A DNA stretch of 64,000 nt from Malurus cyaneus samueli. Lineage: Eukaryota; Chordata; Aves; Passeriformes; Maluridae. The translations under genes were made by a program, and so were the position numbers. The stretch covers positions 43,349,931 through 43,413,930 of the forward strand of contig CM019216.1 in NCBI GenBank assembly GCA_009741485.1, in the 5' to 3' direction. Shown here piece by piece: positions 23,437 through 36,294 of the stretch. Under the pieces are notes generated by a model. That model was not told the DNA's origin and made no database searches. It saw nothing but the letters and a program-made list of their open reading frames with translations. How positions within the stretch are numbered: position 1 is the stretch's first letter; every line of letters begins with the position of its first letter.

Positions 23437-25673
23437 TTTACTTACCTTGCCAGACAGTCTTGCAATATGAGAGGTCACACCATATGTTCCATGTTGTGCA
23501 GTTTGCTGGATGCATGGAGTGCATGCATTACACTTTTCAGGATATGCAATTATGTGTGCAACAAAGTATCACTGCACTGAGAGCTAAGGAGTGCTGCATG
23601 GTCACCAGTGGTGGCATTGACAGACTGAAGAATCCAGATCACCACAACTCGTGTTGAGTCCTTCAGCTCTTATAAATCACATGGAAAAATCTTCCTGAAC
23701 TAAAATCTCTTGGATATAATTTTTCTTTTAAATTAAAACATGCTCAGCAGAGAGAATAGTTAATTGTCATACTTTTATTCTGAAAAGTCTCTTCTCCACA
23801 GACCCTTTGCAAAGAATGTTAAATGCCTCACCCTAATGCTGTATTTGAACAACATGTTCTGATTGCATGTTGCTCTTCAATATTAAATCAACACAATCAT
23901 TTTCAGTTTCTGTGTCCTCTCCATTACCTTTCAGCCTTCTAGAAGTTTGTTGTCAAAGATCATATTCCCTCATGTCCTACCATAAGCAGGCCACTATTGG
24001 AGTAGAATTGGAACAGAAAACAGACTACAAAATGTCTGGTTGATAGACAGGGTGGGTATTCTGGAGTCTGCAAAATCAGCTCCCACAGACTGGTTATGCT
24101 GGACAAGGGAATTTATTTCATCCCAGCTATCAAAGCTGAAACATTAATTAGTCCCTGCTAATCAAACACTCCTATTTATTAAGGGTTTCCTAATTACTCT
24201 GAAATCACAAAATATGTATGAGTAGTGAGTTCAAATCCATATTCCAAATCACTTTACCTTAAATATATAGATAAAACCAATTTGGATTGTTATAAGTATT
24301 TGCTTTGTCTTTTCTTGCTCCTATCATCATTTTTCACATCTTTCTGCCACCTTGCTAGCATAAAATATTTCTGACAGAGGTGTTCCAAACAAGGGTTATA
24401 AATATATCTAAAGACAGAATATGATTTCTTTACAGAAGATGCAAAACTGGATTCATTCATAAGAGAATTTGATCTGCCAGTAAATTGATATAATGCTATT
24501 AAAGACTTGTGTCCATTTGATTTGATGCAGTAATATCCTTTTCCTCAACTTTACTCACACAAATTCCAATATTCCATAGTTAAGTATTTTTTCCAGGTGG
24601 TCAGTAGCTATTAAAATATTTTCTCCTAAAAATACAAGGATGTAATTTTTGTTGCGAGAAACGTACTGTTTGGCTTGTGTGAAAACCTGACTTGAAGTAT
24701 GATGTTTTAGTTGCATAGTTAAGCAATTTTGAGGCTAAACAAAATATATAACTGAAAATCAAATTCTGGTTTGGAGTAATATCTGAAAGACAAATTATTA
24801 GGTAATTCTAGCTGTAGAAGAGAAAGGAAACAAGGTCTTTAGGTGTGTTGAAATTTGACAGGGTAACAACCAGCTTTAGCTAGAAAATGCTGATGCCTTA
24901 TTTTCAAGATACAATTTAACAAGTACAGGTGGGAGTACCTTTCATTTCCATGTAAAACCACCCTATACTTTGTAGGAATGGGACAAGAAAAAGGGTCAAA
25001 ATCAAAGCTCTTATTGTTGGCTGACATGAAATTCCTCAGGTTATGCTTTTCTTGAAAACTTGAATTGTGTGTTTGACTAGGGAATTGTTAGTTACCCACT
25101 TTTACTGCCCAAAATAAATACACAGTACTGTGCATTATATAGTATTTTCAACAATACAATGTCTTTTCAGCAATTCCATGAATTTCTGAAGGCACTGAAG
25201 ACACTTTGGATACATTCACTTGGTTTACTATGTGGATTATTGCATCTGTGATATGGATATTATAGACATAGGATACTGGTGCAATAGAATTACTGAATGG
25301 ACTCTTTTCCCACTGGAAATGTAACTAAATTAGAAAGTGCAGTGTCTGGCTTTTGCATCAGATGTAGGAAAACAAATCAGCAATTTTCTGTCAGGAACAG
25401 TAACACAAAAGAGGAACTTTGTCATTACAGAGTGGCAATTGTATATTTTATTTAAAGATAATGTATCTATTTACAGCAGGAGTTTTTGTTTGTGTGAGAA
25501 TTACAGAATCTCTTCCAGAGCAATTTCAGGCTTTTATTTTGGCCTTGGAGCTTGTTACTTTCCCCATATTTTCCTGCTTTGTGGCATGTGTAACAATGGA
25601 TCAGCTAAAAACCTTAACTCCAAAGGATTAATGTATAAAAATTATGAATGATGCAAAAAGCTGATCCAGCCCT

Positions 25674-25752
25674 GTTTTTGTTTTTTTGTTTTTTTGGTTT
25701 TTTTTTGTTTTGGTTTTTTTTTTTATTATTATTTTTTTTATTTTTTTTTTTA
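25674..25752. repeat. T-rich low-complexity tract (TTTTTG/TTTTA)
   Basis: About 80 bases of T runs broken by G and, near the end, by A. The similar tracts at 28903-28999, 32107-32160 and 55790-55828 are listed separately. Confidence 0.9.
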
Positions 25753-26938
25753 ACCCCATCACTATACAGATGAAAAGAAGTGATGTTTGATCAAATGTTT
25801 CTTTTTGCCCATGGATCTACTGCATACAACATTTGGGTTCATATCAACTATACTATAACCCGAGATAAAAGCAATTCTCCTTTAAGTGACTTTTCCTTAG
25901 CTCTCATAATTTTAAATCACACAAGTTTGTTGCTTTTGTATCAGGTATAAGTAGAATAAACAAAAATAAATATTGGACTGTAGGCACCACTTGGTCAGCC
26001 TTAACTTCAATAACTGTATCTTTTTTTCAACCATGGACTAAGTTTATTGCCAGTAACAACATCAGTGATTATTCATGCTAAGATAAGAGCAATAAAAATC
26101 TAATGATCCACGATGAATGATTGACAAAAAGAACACAAAGGAATTTTCTTCTTGCTTACTTATATTTCACATTACATAGATGGGCCGATACACTATAGGA
26201 TTTTGGAAGCTGTTTCTGAAATGCTGAGTCTGATTTATTGCCAGAGGCAAGGTGCCAGACTGGATGCATCAGGGATCCTGTCTGCTAAGAAATGCTTCAT
26301 TTTCTTTCAAGAGACTGTCCATATGTGCCTTCATACCATAAGCATATGTCTGCTTCTCTGAGTTGAAGATTTTTCCATTTTAGCAGTATCCACAGGGTCA
26401 CTGTCACATCCTGTCCCCTACTTGACATTAACTGACTGAGGCTGCCCCTGCTTGCTCTGGAGTAATTTGTGGCTGGGTTCTGAAGAGCCACCTTGGCAAC
26501 TTAGCCTTCTCTTACAATCTAATTTCTTCCTTTTGTGATTTGTTCATCCTGTTTACTTTTTGGAATGCATTTGAGTATTGAGTGTATTGAATTTGCCTTG
26601 CCTCCTCTCTCTACCCACCTGCAGGCAGAATTCTCTTTAATTTTTTTCTTATCAACCATGTGGCAGCTTGTTCACATCTATGAGGAGATTTGTCTTCCCT
26701 GAGTCCATTTATGGCCCTTTTCCTGATGGACATACAGTTGGGCTCCAAATTCAGGCCAGGCAGATGTGTCTATCTGTGATTTCTCTAATCCCTAACAAGA
26801 TGGTTCTAACCACATGCTCCATTCTTCTTTTAAAATGTGCAAGTCCTTCAGCCTGCCACATCTAGACCAAAACATCCCTTAAATATACTCAGTGTATCAT
26901 TTGGATTCCCCTTTAAAATAAGAAAAAGCTGACAAACA

Positions 26939-26941
<3 letters not shown>

Positions 26942-26975
<34 letters not shown>
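26942..26975. repeat. (TG)17 microsatellite
   Basis: Seventeen perfect TG units, an alternating purine-pyrimidine run of the kind that can adopt Z-DNA. Confidence 0.97.
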
Positions 26976-26976
<1 letters not shown>

Positions 26977-27719
26977 AGATGCCTGTGATTGTCCAATCCC
27001 ATTTCTTCAGGCTGTTCCTGTCTATTTCTGGGATTTCAAACTTTTGTCTTTAAATTTAAAGAATGAATTCTACAAAGCCGGTGGTTATCTGGTTAAAAAT
27101 TGAGATTGGCGTCCCATTTATGCTTCTCAGAGTTCTTACTCAGTAAGATGAAGGAAGGAGTGTCACTTTAGTCAATGTTACTGCCACTTCTAAAATTGAG
27201 GGACAATGGTGGCAAGGTTGTGCCTCAGTGTACTGTTGAATCCTAATTGCAAATACAGCTGCTCTGATTCTGTAACTTTTTCACATGCTGTGTATGTGTT
27301 CACATCCAGGAAATGAGTTCCAGCATTTATGTTATGTTCTGTTCATCTAGAAAGTACACAATCCTACTTTTCTTCCCAGATTGGTTTTTGTGGTATGGAA
27401 AAAGGGATGTGTCAAGGGACTCCGAGACATATGGCAGCCTTAGCTCTCAGAGACATTGTATTCCAGCCAGGCCATGATTGGCTATCACGTAGATTTTTTT
27501 CTCCTAGTGTAAAACTAATATTATTGCTTAATCATTTAATAATAATCAGTTAATGATCTAGAATTTTGGCCATAACACAACCTTATTTCTAATTTTCTTT
27601 TTCTTTTAGTCAAATCCCCAGAGCAATACATTTTGAATAATGCATAGGCTATATTGCACTAATATCCATAGACATACAGCTACAATCCCTAGATGCATAA
27701 ATTGGTTAAGTGTTGTGTT

Positions 27720-28060
27720 TTGGTTTTTCTAATCACAGCCAATCTCAAAGCTGAAATGACCTCTAATTTGGAACAATTCATTATGGGAGTTAAGGAGGAA
27801 TGCTCATGCAATTTAAGTAAATTAGCGAGAATTGGAGGTCTCTAGATAATCTTCATTTTCCTTTGGCCTTCCAAAATGCATTATACAAGGATGCTTTCCA
27901 AAAATTCATTATGTTTTTAATCCAGCCATCCCAGAGCTGCACATTTCTCTGATAAATTCTTGATTGCATTAACTGGCAAAGCAAAATCATTCTTCACGCA
28001 GTGGTCGAAATCTTTTTCACAGTCAGAACACACTGTCAATACACATTAAATGTGAATCTG
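27720..28060. other. unique AT-rich sequence resembling a conserved non-coding element
   Basis: No repeat, no microsatellite and no open frame over about 340 bases. The words include CTAATCACAGCC, CTCTAATTTGG, CAATTCATTATGG, GTAAATTAGCG and GATTGCATTAACTGG. Dense ATTA/TAAT cores separated by spacers of even composition are typical of ultraconserved developmental enhancers. The call is by appearance only. Confidence 0.22.
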
Positions 28061-28411
28061 TAGGAACAGGATCCTGAGCAAATATTACTGTGATGGCATT
28101 TTCTTTTTTAAGCCAGTGCAGAGAAAGAAACAGTTCACAATGCTGCTTCTTCATATGTTTATACAATAATCTCATGGTCAGGTCGCTTTCCCATGGATTC
28201 GAAAAATCCACACTAAATTCTCTCCTCTGCATTTGAGAATTTGCATCTTCTATATTCCAGGCGACTATGCAAGCTACTAGAGTATTCTGGCTTGATACCA
28301 GAATATAAAGATATTTGCAAGTTCCTACACTGCACAGAAAATAATTCTGAAGTAATTAGGGCAGGAGCATAGAGCACAAGTTGAAGCAGGACACCCTAGT
28401 TGAATAATTAG

Positions 28412-28466
28412 AAGAACTTGCTTGGAAGAAAGAAAAATCTCATCTCCCATTTCCACTAAAGCCAAG
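28412..28466 (+). CDS. candidate internal exon, plus-strand chain
   Basis: The donor AAG|GTGAGA is strong; the acceptor (AGTTGAATAATTAG) is weak. Of the 55 bases, the frame entered in phase 2 is open (RTCLEERKISSPISTKAK) and leaves in phase 0. It therefore bridges 21904-21936 (phase 2) and the terminal exon at 35878 (phase 0). The peptide is basic and serine-rich. Support is mainly the phase fit. Confidence 0.22.
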
Positions 28467-28902
28467 GTGAGATGTCCTAAGGGCTCTTTAATATGAGCTA
28501 CATAAAATATTTTGAAGCAAAGACTGGTTTATAGGATACCCCTGTCAGAGCTTCCACTTTATTATAAAAGGAAGTTAATACAGATAGCAAGCATTTTTTT
28601 AGAGGAGCTGGCCCCCTGCCATTTTTCCCAGTTCACCCAGCATGCTCCCAAACACAGTACAGGAAACCAGCACACTACTGCATGGCTCAGTAGCCTTCCC
28701 AGAAAAGTCTTAAAAGGAACTAAACTTGGCTTATGGTGATATTAATTCAGGGCAATTTCCAAGAGACAGTGAAGGGAGATTTCTGAGTCCCCCTCAGCTG
28801 GAGACAGGTTCAGTTCAGACTTCAGTGTTCCTCCCACAAGGAGCCAATCTGCTAACGTAGGCTGCAGGGACACACCAGCCCACTTTGGTGGTCAGTTGTA
28901 GG

Positions 28903-28999
28903 TTGTTTTTTTGTTGGTTTTTTTTTGTTTTGTTTTTTGGTTTGTTTGTTTGTTTTTGGAGGAGGCTATTTGGTTTGGTTATTTGTATTTGTTTTTTTT
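28903..28999. repeat. T/G-rich low-complexity tract
   Basis: TTTTTTTGTTGG, TTTTGTTTTG and TTTGTTTGTTTG words. The Phe-rich plus frame and Lys/Gln-rich minus frame here are repeat artefacts. Confidence 0.85.
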
Positions 29000-30433
29000 G
29001 GGGACACAGATTCTGTGCCACATGTTTATTACCCAAGACCTGATGAACAACAAAACTGAAAAAAAAGATAAAAACATCTCTCTCACACACACAGAGGCTC
29101 ACACCCAGTTTTAATAACAGGTGCCTCCATTCCTGTACATTGCCCCTGGCCTTTTTTTAATGCACAATATTGACTGTCCATCTTAAGTCATTCTTCTTGA
29201 AGAAGAAATAGTGCAGCTTCTTTTTATTTGTCACAGAAGGTCTTGCAAAATGAAAACAGAAAGAGCATATGAAAGGCTTTGAGAGTCTGCAGTGTTATTT
29301 TCAGAGAGCATTAGTAAGTGTTTTCAGCTACAAACTCGGCTCGGATTCCTCATCCTTTTGGCAGTAGGGAAATTCCCAACTCTCTTCTCAGGCTTCATGA
29401 GTACCTGCACACCTGGCTTTCACAAAGTATGCCATATTCTGGAAATTTCAACCATTTAAAAGAAAAAAAAAAGTAACACTACACAAAAGAATATTGTGTT
29501 CTGCATCTTTCACTGAGATGGCTTTTGTCCATTATGCCCAATTCTGGAAAATGTTAAAGTTACTGTGTTACTTTCAAATAGTACTGGAGAACTTTTATAA
29601 TATTTGTTTTTCAGCTCGGGTTTTCAGCAGAAGCACATTTATTTGTAGGAAGAATTGGTGCAATCACATTTGTGATAAACACTGAAATCTAGATTTTCAA
29701 GTAACTAATGCCTTTGATTTAAGATTATCAGCTTGATAATCAGGAAACAAATTTTCACAATTCTCATCTAAAATTTTTTCCTTAAAGCTGTTCTAAGGTA
29801 TATAGTCAATCATGTGGAGCACCACATGAGCTTGCAGAAATTTAAGCTCCAAAAATATGGACAATTATAACATATTATACTTCAGCACTTTTCTTCTTTT
29901 ATAGCATATATCTTTATCTTTCAAAATGTTCAAATATTGCCTTTAATCATGGTATGGATATCCTGTAAGAACATGTATTGACAAAAATAATTGTGAGCTG
30001 CAAGGAACTCATGGAACATAGAGTTTTGTCTCTTTATTAATGTAAAAAAAAATCTGCTTAGCATATTGTTGCTTAATAAACTCTTAAAATTAGTCTGTGT
30101 GAAACTATTTTTGCATTTTTAAATGGCTTATTTTTCTAAGGCATTTCTTATCCAGCCCAGGCAGAATATTTTAATTGTTTTGCAAACTTTGGTTTCATAA
30201 TTTGTTCTATAAATCACATAAACAGAATAACAGATATTCTTCTGTTCTCTGCATGTCTGCCTGTATTTTATTTATCTTAACACAGTTGTTTAAAGCACAG
30301 TTTACATATAACTTTCATAGACAATTATTACAAGGAGACAATAATTACATAAATCTCTTTCCAAGTGACTTATAAATAAGGTATAAATACTTTTATTTCC
30401 TTTTTTTTTCTTTAATTTAAGGCTTGGACCTAC

Positions 30434-30471
30434 CTGTTTTGTATGAGATGGCTTCTGCTGAAGCTTGATTT
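30434..30471 (-). CDS. candidate 38-bp micro-exon, minus-strand chain
   Basis: On the minus strand ATATTTTCAG precedes 30471 and the donor CAG|GTAGGT follows 30434. Two frames matter. Entered in phase 2 it reads NQASAEAISYKT and leaves in phase 1, which joins 9104-9252 in frame. Entered in phase 1 it reads EIKLQQKPSHTKQ (with a borrowed G) and leaves in phase 0, which joins 37252-37285 before it and the last exon at 3642 after it, skipping 9252. Both cannot hold for one transcript without a further exon. The acceptor's pyrimidine tract is only moderate. Confidence 0.27.
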
Positions 30472-30649
30472 CTGAAAATATAATCATTGTTAAACCAAGC
30501 ACACAGACATTCACAAAATTCAGTAACTGTCAAAGTTTTCCCTCATTACAAAGGACCATCCAGATGCCAAAGCACTGGAACAGAGTCTACTAGAGGCAGC
30601 ATCTGGCACTTTGGCAAACTAGGCTGGCAGATGGCTTTACATTTGCTTT

Positions 30650-30650
30650 N
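30650..30650. other. single ambiguous base (N)
   Basis: One unresolved base in otherwise unique sequence. Confidence 0.99.
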
Positions 30651-32106
30651 AAGCTGGAAGCCATGATCACCTACAAATCAGTTTGAGATACAGGTAGGAA
30701 ACTGCTTTGAAATGTTGTGTGTTGCAGGCACAAGGGAGCTAGCTATGCATGAATGCTCATCTGCAGAAATCAAATTATTTTATCCTTTGTGATAAGTAGG
30801 GGGAGAAAGGGGCAAAAGTATAAACTCAAAAATAATAGTACAATAATAATATCAATAAAATACCAAGTATAAACTACAAAAACCTGCATCTAAGCACAGG
30901 ATTAAGGGTTTGGCTTGTGCTGATCTGCTTGAAATTTTCTTTCATAGACGGCTTGAATCTAAGTAATCACACTAAAAAACTGGAATGTAGACCCAGATTT
31001 TGAATTGTTGAGTTTGGAAGCACATAGAGCTTCAGTTCTAATTTTGTTCTAAAGTTCATAATTAGGTTAAAACACAGAGTCTGGGGCATGATGATGATTT
31101 CCTGTCCTAAAAAGTTTTACATGAAATATGCTAACAGAAATGAGTCTTAAAATGTAACACATCTACATCCTACAGTTCTCTGTTAGATTCCTGTTCCAAC
31201 AGAGAGAGATGTTTTGTCTCCTTTCAACCTTCATTTAAAGGTGCAATTTGCCTTATTGCTCCATCACACTTCACAGCTTCAATGATAACCTTGGGAAGAG
31301 TACAGTACAGGAGGCATTGTATTGATAAACATTAGAGGTATCCTGAATTTTCACCCAAAGCAAAGCAAATTTCCTTCTGCATAAATAAATCCCTTATATG
31401 TCCTAACTAGTAACAGTTCCCAAAAGGAAGAAAAGATGCAGAAGCCAAGCTAAGGAATACAGGCTAATAGAGAAAAAGAGCATGTCTTATGAATATCATT
31501 TGAGTAGTTATACCTCTTTACCCTTGTTCATGTGCAAATGTAGAATACCAAGTCTTGTTCTCTATTATTGCCTTGAAATTTCTAGAAAATGTTGCAATAT
31601 TTATATGGCTTTTAAAATTTGATTCATAGCACTTATGAACTCTAAATATCTGCTTTTTTTTCAAACAGTGATATCATTTAATGGAAGAAAGACAACACTA
31701 AATCTGCCTTAGCAATAGTGGGTGATGCTCTTTTCTTGTACAAATAAAATCTTGAGTCCAAAACAGCTCAGTGAACCTTAGTCCTGGAAAAATTCTACAG
31801 AACTACAGGCTTTTGTATGTCTTCAGTGACAAACGGCAGATGTTTGAAGTTTCCTCAAAGGTGAATCTCCTTGTTTTTTGAAGTTGAGTTCTGCCTCTTC
31901 ACATCATGCCACTGCACAAGTTTCCAAATAGCTTCATTCCAGCCAAGGTGAGGTTTCACACTGCAGAGGAGTTGACAGGCTGTGCGACCAAACAGGTATT
32001 CTCCAAACCAAAGCCCGTGTCTGTCTGTCTGTCTGTCCTTCCCTCACACCAGCTCTGCTCCCAGTTGGCCACAAAGCAATCAGCAGAAAATGATCCCACC
32101 CCTTTT

Positions 32107-32160
32107 CTTCTTTTTTTTTCTTTTTGTTTTTTTTGTTTGTTTGTTTTTGTTTTTTTCTTA
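32107..32160. repeat. T-rich low-complexity tract
   Basis: T runs broken by C or G. The poly-Phe frames here are artefacts. Confidence 0.9.
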
Positions 32161-33948
32161 TCTTAGTTCGATTTAAGGCTATAAAACGTTTCACATGTCA
32201 GTGCCATGGAGGCAGAGGAGAAGAAATTGAGACAAAGCAGAATGGAGGGAGGCAGAGTGGGTACCTCATGGAACAGTACATGAAAAATTCCACGCTGAAA
32301 AGCAGAATAAGGAGCTGCTCACAGTAATGCAAAACAGGGCCTCTGACTTGTTTTGTTAATCTTAATGAAACAGGCTCGATAGTGAACTCTTCACTGGGCT
32401 AAACACAGGAATCCATACCCTCTGAAAGGCTGCACACGTGGACACAGGGCTGTCACACTGTTTGTGCACAGGGACCCGACATAAGTAACTGCAAAGGGTA
32501 CCTTTTTGCAAATGTAGTTAATGAACCTCTCGAGCCATGCTGAGCTTGTGTCGGCAGCTTAAGACAAGACCAAGATTTGGGAAATGTTGGCTGGTGTCTG
32601 TCCTCCACCAAGGCAGGGGGCTGGAGAGGGAGGCTGCAATGCCTGGCAATTCCCACTGGCAGCAGTTGCCTTACCGCTGGGTAGCAAATGGCAGTCTGCT
32701 CTTAAAATACACCCTCTTTCACTTAATAACCACTCTCCGTACGTCAGAGATGTTTTCATCAATATCCCAAGATATCACATCATTCTTATTCTCAGTTATT
32801 TAAAGATTTTATTTCTCCTGTTTTCAGTAGAAAGGGAGTTTCCTTCCTTATTTACTAAGCACTGCCATTTGAGAGAAGAATGAACACTGCTGAATATCGC
32901 TGCATGGTACTGTCGGGTTCAGCATGCCCACATTATACTTCTTGTATTATTCTCCCCGATGTTGCTGCAGTACTTAAAACTCCCAGTAAAAGTGATATTC
33001 AGCTATTCTGACTGTCATACAAACAAGACAGTCCCTGTTCATAAGGAGTTCTGTAATTTCTACTGTCTCTGCGTGTTACAATTTATTCATATGCCTACCA
33101 AGTTTCAAGTCAGTGGCACTTCTAGTCTTCTATTAATATCTCAAGTCTTGCTTGAATATTTATTCGAAGTTACTGTAAAATCTCTGTGCAGAAGCCGCTT
33201 TTCACAAATATTAAAGTTGACCTCATGTATTTATATAGATCTTTCTAATGTGTATTGTCCACCCTCCACCCCCTGTTTGAGGAAGTGACCAGGATGCAGT
33301 AGTTAGAAAGCAGAAACACTGTGGAATCAGAAGGGGGGGAAAAAAAAAGCTTATTTTGCAACACGACTGATGTCTGATGCAGGCAAATCAGGAAACGCAG
33401 ATTTTTCTAAAGAAAGCATGCTGTTGTTAGGCAATCTTCTGCTTTGTTTCTGAAACATGTATCTACTCACTAAACCACAATTCTCACTAGAGAGCAGATG
33501 AGAAAAGAAAGATGTTTTCCTTAATTGTTTTCTGACTGTGAAAAAGAACAGACACATAAAATCTCAGAAAACTGGAGAGGATGAGTGACAAAGCAATTAA
33601 AATATGCTTTCATGAGATGTCCATATATGATAGATATGAGATATCTTCAATGACCATAACATATATTTTCCAGGCACAGCATTCCTGGTTTTTTCCTTGA
33701 CTTTGTTGTATTTTGACAAATCTTCTGTGTGTGACACATAGATGAAAATCAGTGGGAAACATCCTCCTATGTAGATTTTAAAGTACTTTTTACAGCAACA
33801 TTTTAAGTTCTACAGAACTCAGTGATTTCTCATCTATTAACTTTCTTCACAACATCAAAACATTTAAAGCATATATTTTAAAGGGTGTGTAAATATCCAT
33901 CCAATAAACATTAACATTTCTTTCAAAGTACACTTGTAATAATAATTT

Positions 33949-33974
33949 TTTACACATTTCCAGAAATGTGTAAA
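33949..33974. repeat. perfect inverted repeat, 12-bp arms, 2-bp loop
   Basis: TTTACACATTTC, then CA, then GAAATGTGTAAA: the arms are exact reverse complements. It could extrude a hairpin or be a palindromic binding site. No terminator-like context is expected in this genome. Confidence 0.95.
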
Positions 33975-34692
33975 TCAGTCAGAAAGAATTATTGTTTGTA
34001 CAACTGCTACTCCTCTCCACTATATTCTGTTAAGGTTTTGTCATTAGTGTTAGTAATATTTGTTTTCAAGAATGCCACAGTAACCACAGCTCTCAATTGC
34101 GTTTACTTAGACATGTAAAAGAAACACATGTAAAAGCAATTAATGAAATTGTAACATTCACAGTTCCCTGAAAGGTAATTCCTGCAGTTTCTCAGTTCAA
34201 GAGCCTAAGCTGACCAAAACAATGACCACAAATCAAGCTGCTCACTTCTCACTCCGAAGAAAGTCACTTGAAAATGTCATAGAACAAGCAGCACATTTTT
34301 ACAGAGTAATTATTTTCATCCTCCCTCCCCATTTCTTTCTTATTCAATTTATAATTTCTCTCCAGGCACTCAGATTCAAAGCTCTTTGGTATCAAAAGAC
34401 CTCTAGTTGACTTAGCAGAGCTCTGAATGGGCCTGGGCTGCTGTAAGGTGGGAGCTAATAAAAACTGTGGTTTGTTCTCCCCTGGTGCCCTCTCACTAAA
34501 ATTTGCCAAGCTGCATAAAAAGCAGCAGCTTTATTTTTCTGTGCAGGGAAAGGAGGCTGTGCAGAGTGCCACTACCAGAATTATCTACCAAAGTTCAGGG
34601 CAGGCTGGCCAGCACTGAGACAGGATTTACCTCCTAGGGTGCCATGAGAGATGAGAATTCAATGCTTTGCTTTTTTCTGCTTTCCTTGTGTG

Positions 34693-34723
<31 letters not shown>
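34693..34723. repeat. A31 homopolymer
   Basis: An uninterrupted A run. The upstream 200 bases match no SINE or processed gene that I recognise. Confidence 0.97.
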
Positions 34724-34726
<3 letters not shown>

Positions 34727-35877
34727 AAGTTCCAAGGCTTTTCACTGAATGAATTGTATTGTGAATGTGTTGCAGGATGAGGGGGGAGGTGGACTAGTCA
34801 TAAGTACATTCAGTTTTACCTCCTTGAAGTAAGAAAGGAGTACTGAGAAGGAATACTGAGCACTAGCTCCTCATATTAAAATACTAGATCACTCTTCAGT
34901 AAAAAGATCATATTTCAGACAAAATGAAGCAAAATTTTAGCATATGTTTGTTCTTTAAAGTCCTAAAAAATTCATATTTAGCAATGATCTTTCCATCTTT
35001 GAGAATGTTTAAAATAATTTATTTCCTCGAGATTGTACAGCTACTCCCTGAAGAAGAACACTAATTTATTATACTCAGATGTTTTCACACATGAAGAAGA
35101 CCAAGAGAACATTCTGGGAGCTGTGTATTTTAAAATGATTTTCAAAGGAAAAGATTTGGGTTTTTTTTTTCCTGTTATAGTAAAAATTTTTCATTTCCTT
35201 GTTATAATTGCCAATGCAGTTCCTTCCATCCATGCAGAAAGTCCAAAAAGGGTCAATTATTTTCTGCAACTCTGGAGAGCCTCTCTAAATAAACATCGAC
35301 GTAAATCTCATATAACAGCTGATATAAATATGAATTAAAATGCTTCTTTTTAAGCAATAATAGAACCAAATATCTGTGTATTAGTAGTGCACAACAGAGT
35401 GTGAAACAAAGTGTGAGCAGGACAGATGTGTGCACAGGATAGATGTGTGCTGCCACCAGAGAGGGCATGAGAACCGCAGGACTCGGGAGACCCGGACTCT
35501 GCATTCAAGGAGTGATGTGTTGCAGATGAGAAGCTGAGGGCACCCTGCATCTGCCAGGCATTTCCTTGAGTGTTGTTTTGACAGAGCTGTTAATGTGCCC
35601 ACCCTTCAGTCACATTTAACTGAGGTGCATTGCCTTGGCACCTCGGGCACCTGAGGCATGGCAGCAGCCACTGTGCACACACAGCACGTGTACAGCAAAT
35701 GTGACATGGACAGGCAGGAGTGGGCCAATCTCACTGAGATAAGAAGGGAACAGCACCGGTGATGTTTTACAGCCAGGGCATCTGGTGCTTTCCTTACCCC
35801 TCTCGAGGAGCCCTGTTCCTTGTTCCCACTCTGGCTCCAGGACTGCAGTGAGCACATGTGGCATTTCCCACTCTCAG

Positions 35878-36105
35878 GCATCTTCTGCTGATCTGGACGT
35901 GCAAAGTTCAGGAACATCAAATGCCATCCAGGCAATGTACAGGGAGGACATTGTTGTGGAAACTCAGATTATGGAAATAGCCTTAGAGGAATACATTAGA
36001 GAGAGCAAGAGCATCTTGCAGGAGCAGGAAGAACCCAAGATGGGCAAAAGCAAGCAGCCTGGAAAACAGGCACATGCTGTCAGCAGAAAATCTCAAAATG
36101 TTTAA
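35878..36105 (+). CDS. candidate terminal coding exon, plus-strand chain
   Basis: The sequence GGCATTTCCCACTCTCAG forms an acceptor. From 35878 the frame is open for 75 codons to TAA at 36103. The peptide begins ASSADLDVQSSGTSNAIQAM, then has a charged, probably helical segment (EDIVVETQIMEIALEEYIRE, SKSILQEQEEPKM) and a basic tail (GKSKQPGKQ...SRKSQNV). In the other two frames stops come by about codon 40. An AT-rich tail with AATAAA at 36295-36300 follows, consistent with a short 3'UTR. A second acceptor (GTTCCCACTCTGGCTCCAG, exon from 35851) would lengthen it in phase 2. The length and the biased, coiled-coil-like composition are better than chance, but no family was recognised. Confidence 0.4.
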   Translation, partial: ASSADLDVQSSGTSNAIQAMYREDIVVETQIMEIALEEYIRESKSILQEQEEPKMGKSKQPGKQAHAVSRKSQNV

Positions 36106-36294
36106 AGTTATGAAAATAACTTCTGAATTTTTCTGCACATTTTAAGACAAAGATTTTTTTTCTTTCTTTCCTAGCAAAGAATCTATATATTACAATTTCC
36201 TTATGACTGCTAAAATACTGGCATGTCAGGCTTTGAAAGAAGAATCTTTCCCCATCCCATGAAACGTTTTTTTCTTTTTTTAAATTGAAAGAAA

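Larger units (their letters stand above)
22240..26940. other. non-coding stretch with an assembly gap
   Basis: A GC-richer patch at 22240-22700 holds an open frame (EGAVSPERQAALCVHQELL) ending at an AAG|GTATGC donor near 22402, but its acceptor is poor. Ten Ns mark an assembly gap at 23427-23436. At 24080-24260 there is AT-rich unique DNA with ATTAATTAGTCC and CTAATTACTC words. A T/G low-complexity run lies at 25674-25752. No gene is supported. Confidence 0.4.
30700..35877. other. non-coding stretch, no gene supported
   Basis: Mostly unique AT-rich sequence. It holds a T-rich tract at 32107-32160, a GC-richer patch at 32380-32700 with only weak exon-like units, a perfect inverted repeat at 33949-33974 and an A31 run at 34693-34723. 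The GC-richer run at 35400-35877 leads into the terminal exon candidate. Confidence 0.4.

Noticed and set aside
24226..24245. tRNA B-box-like GAGTTCAAATCC
   Set aside because: No A box or cloverleaf at the right distance.
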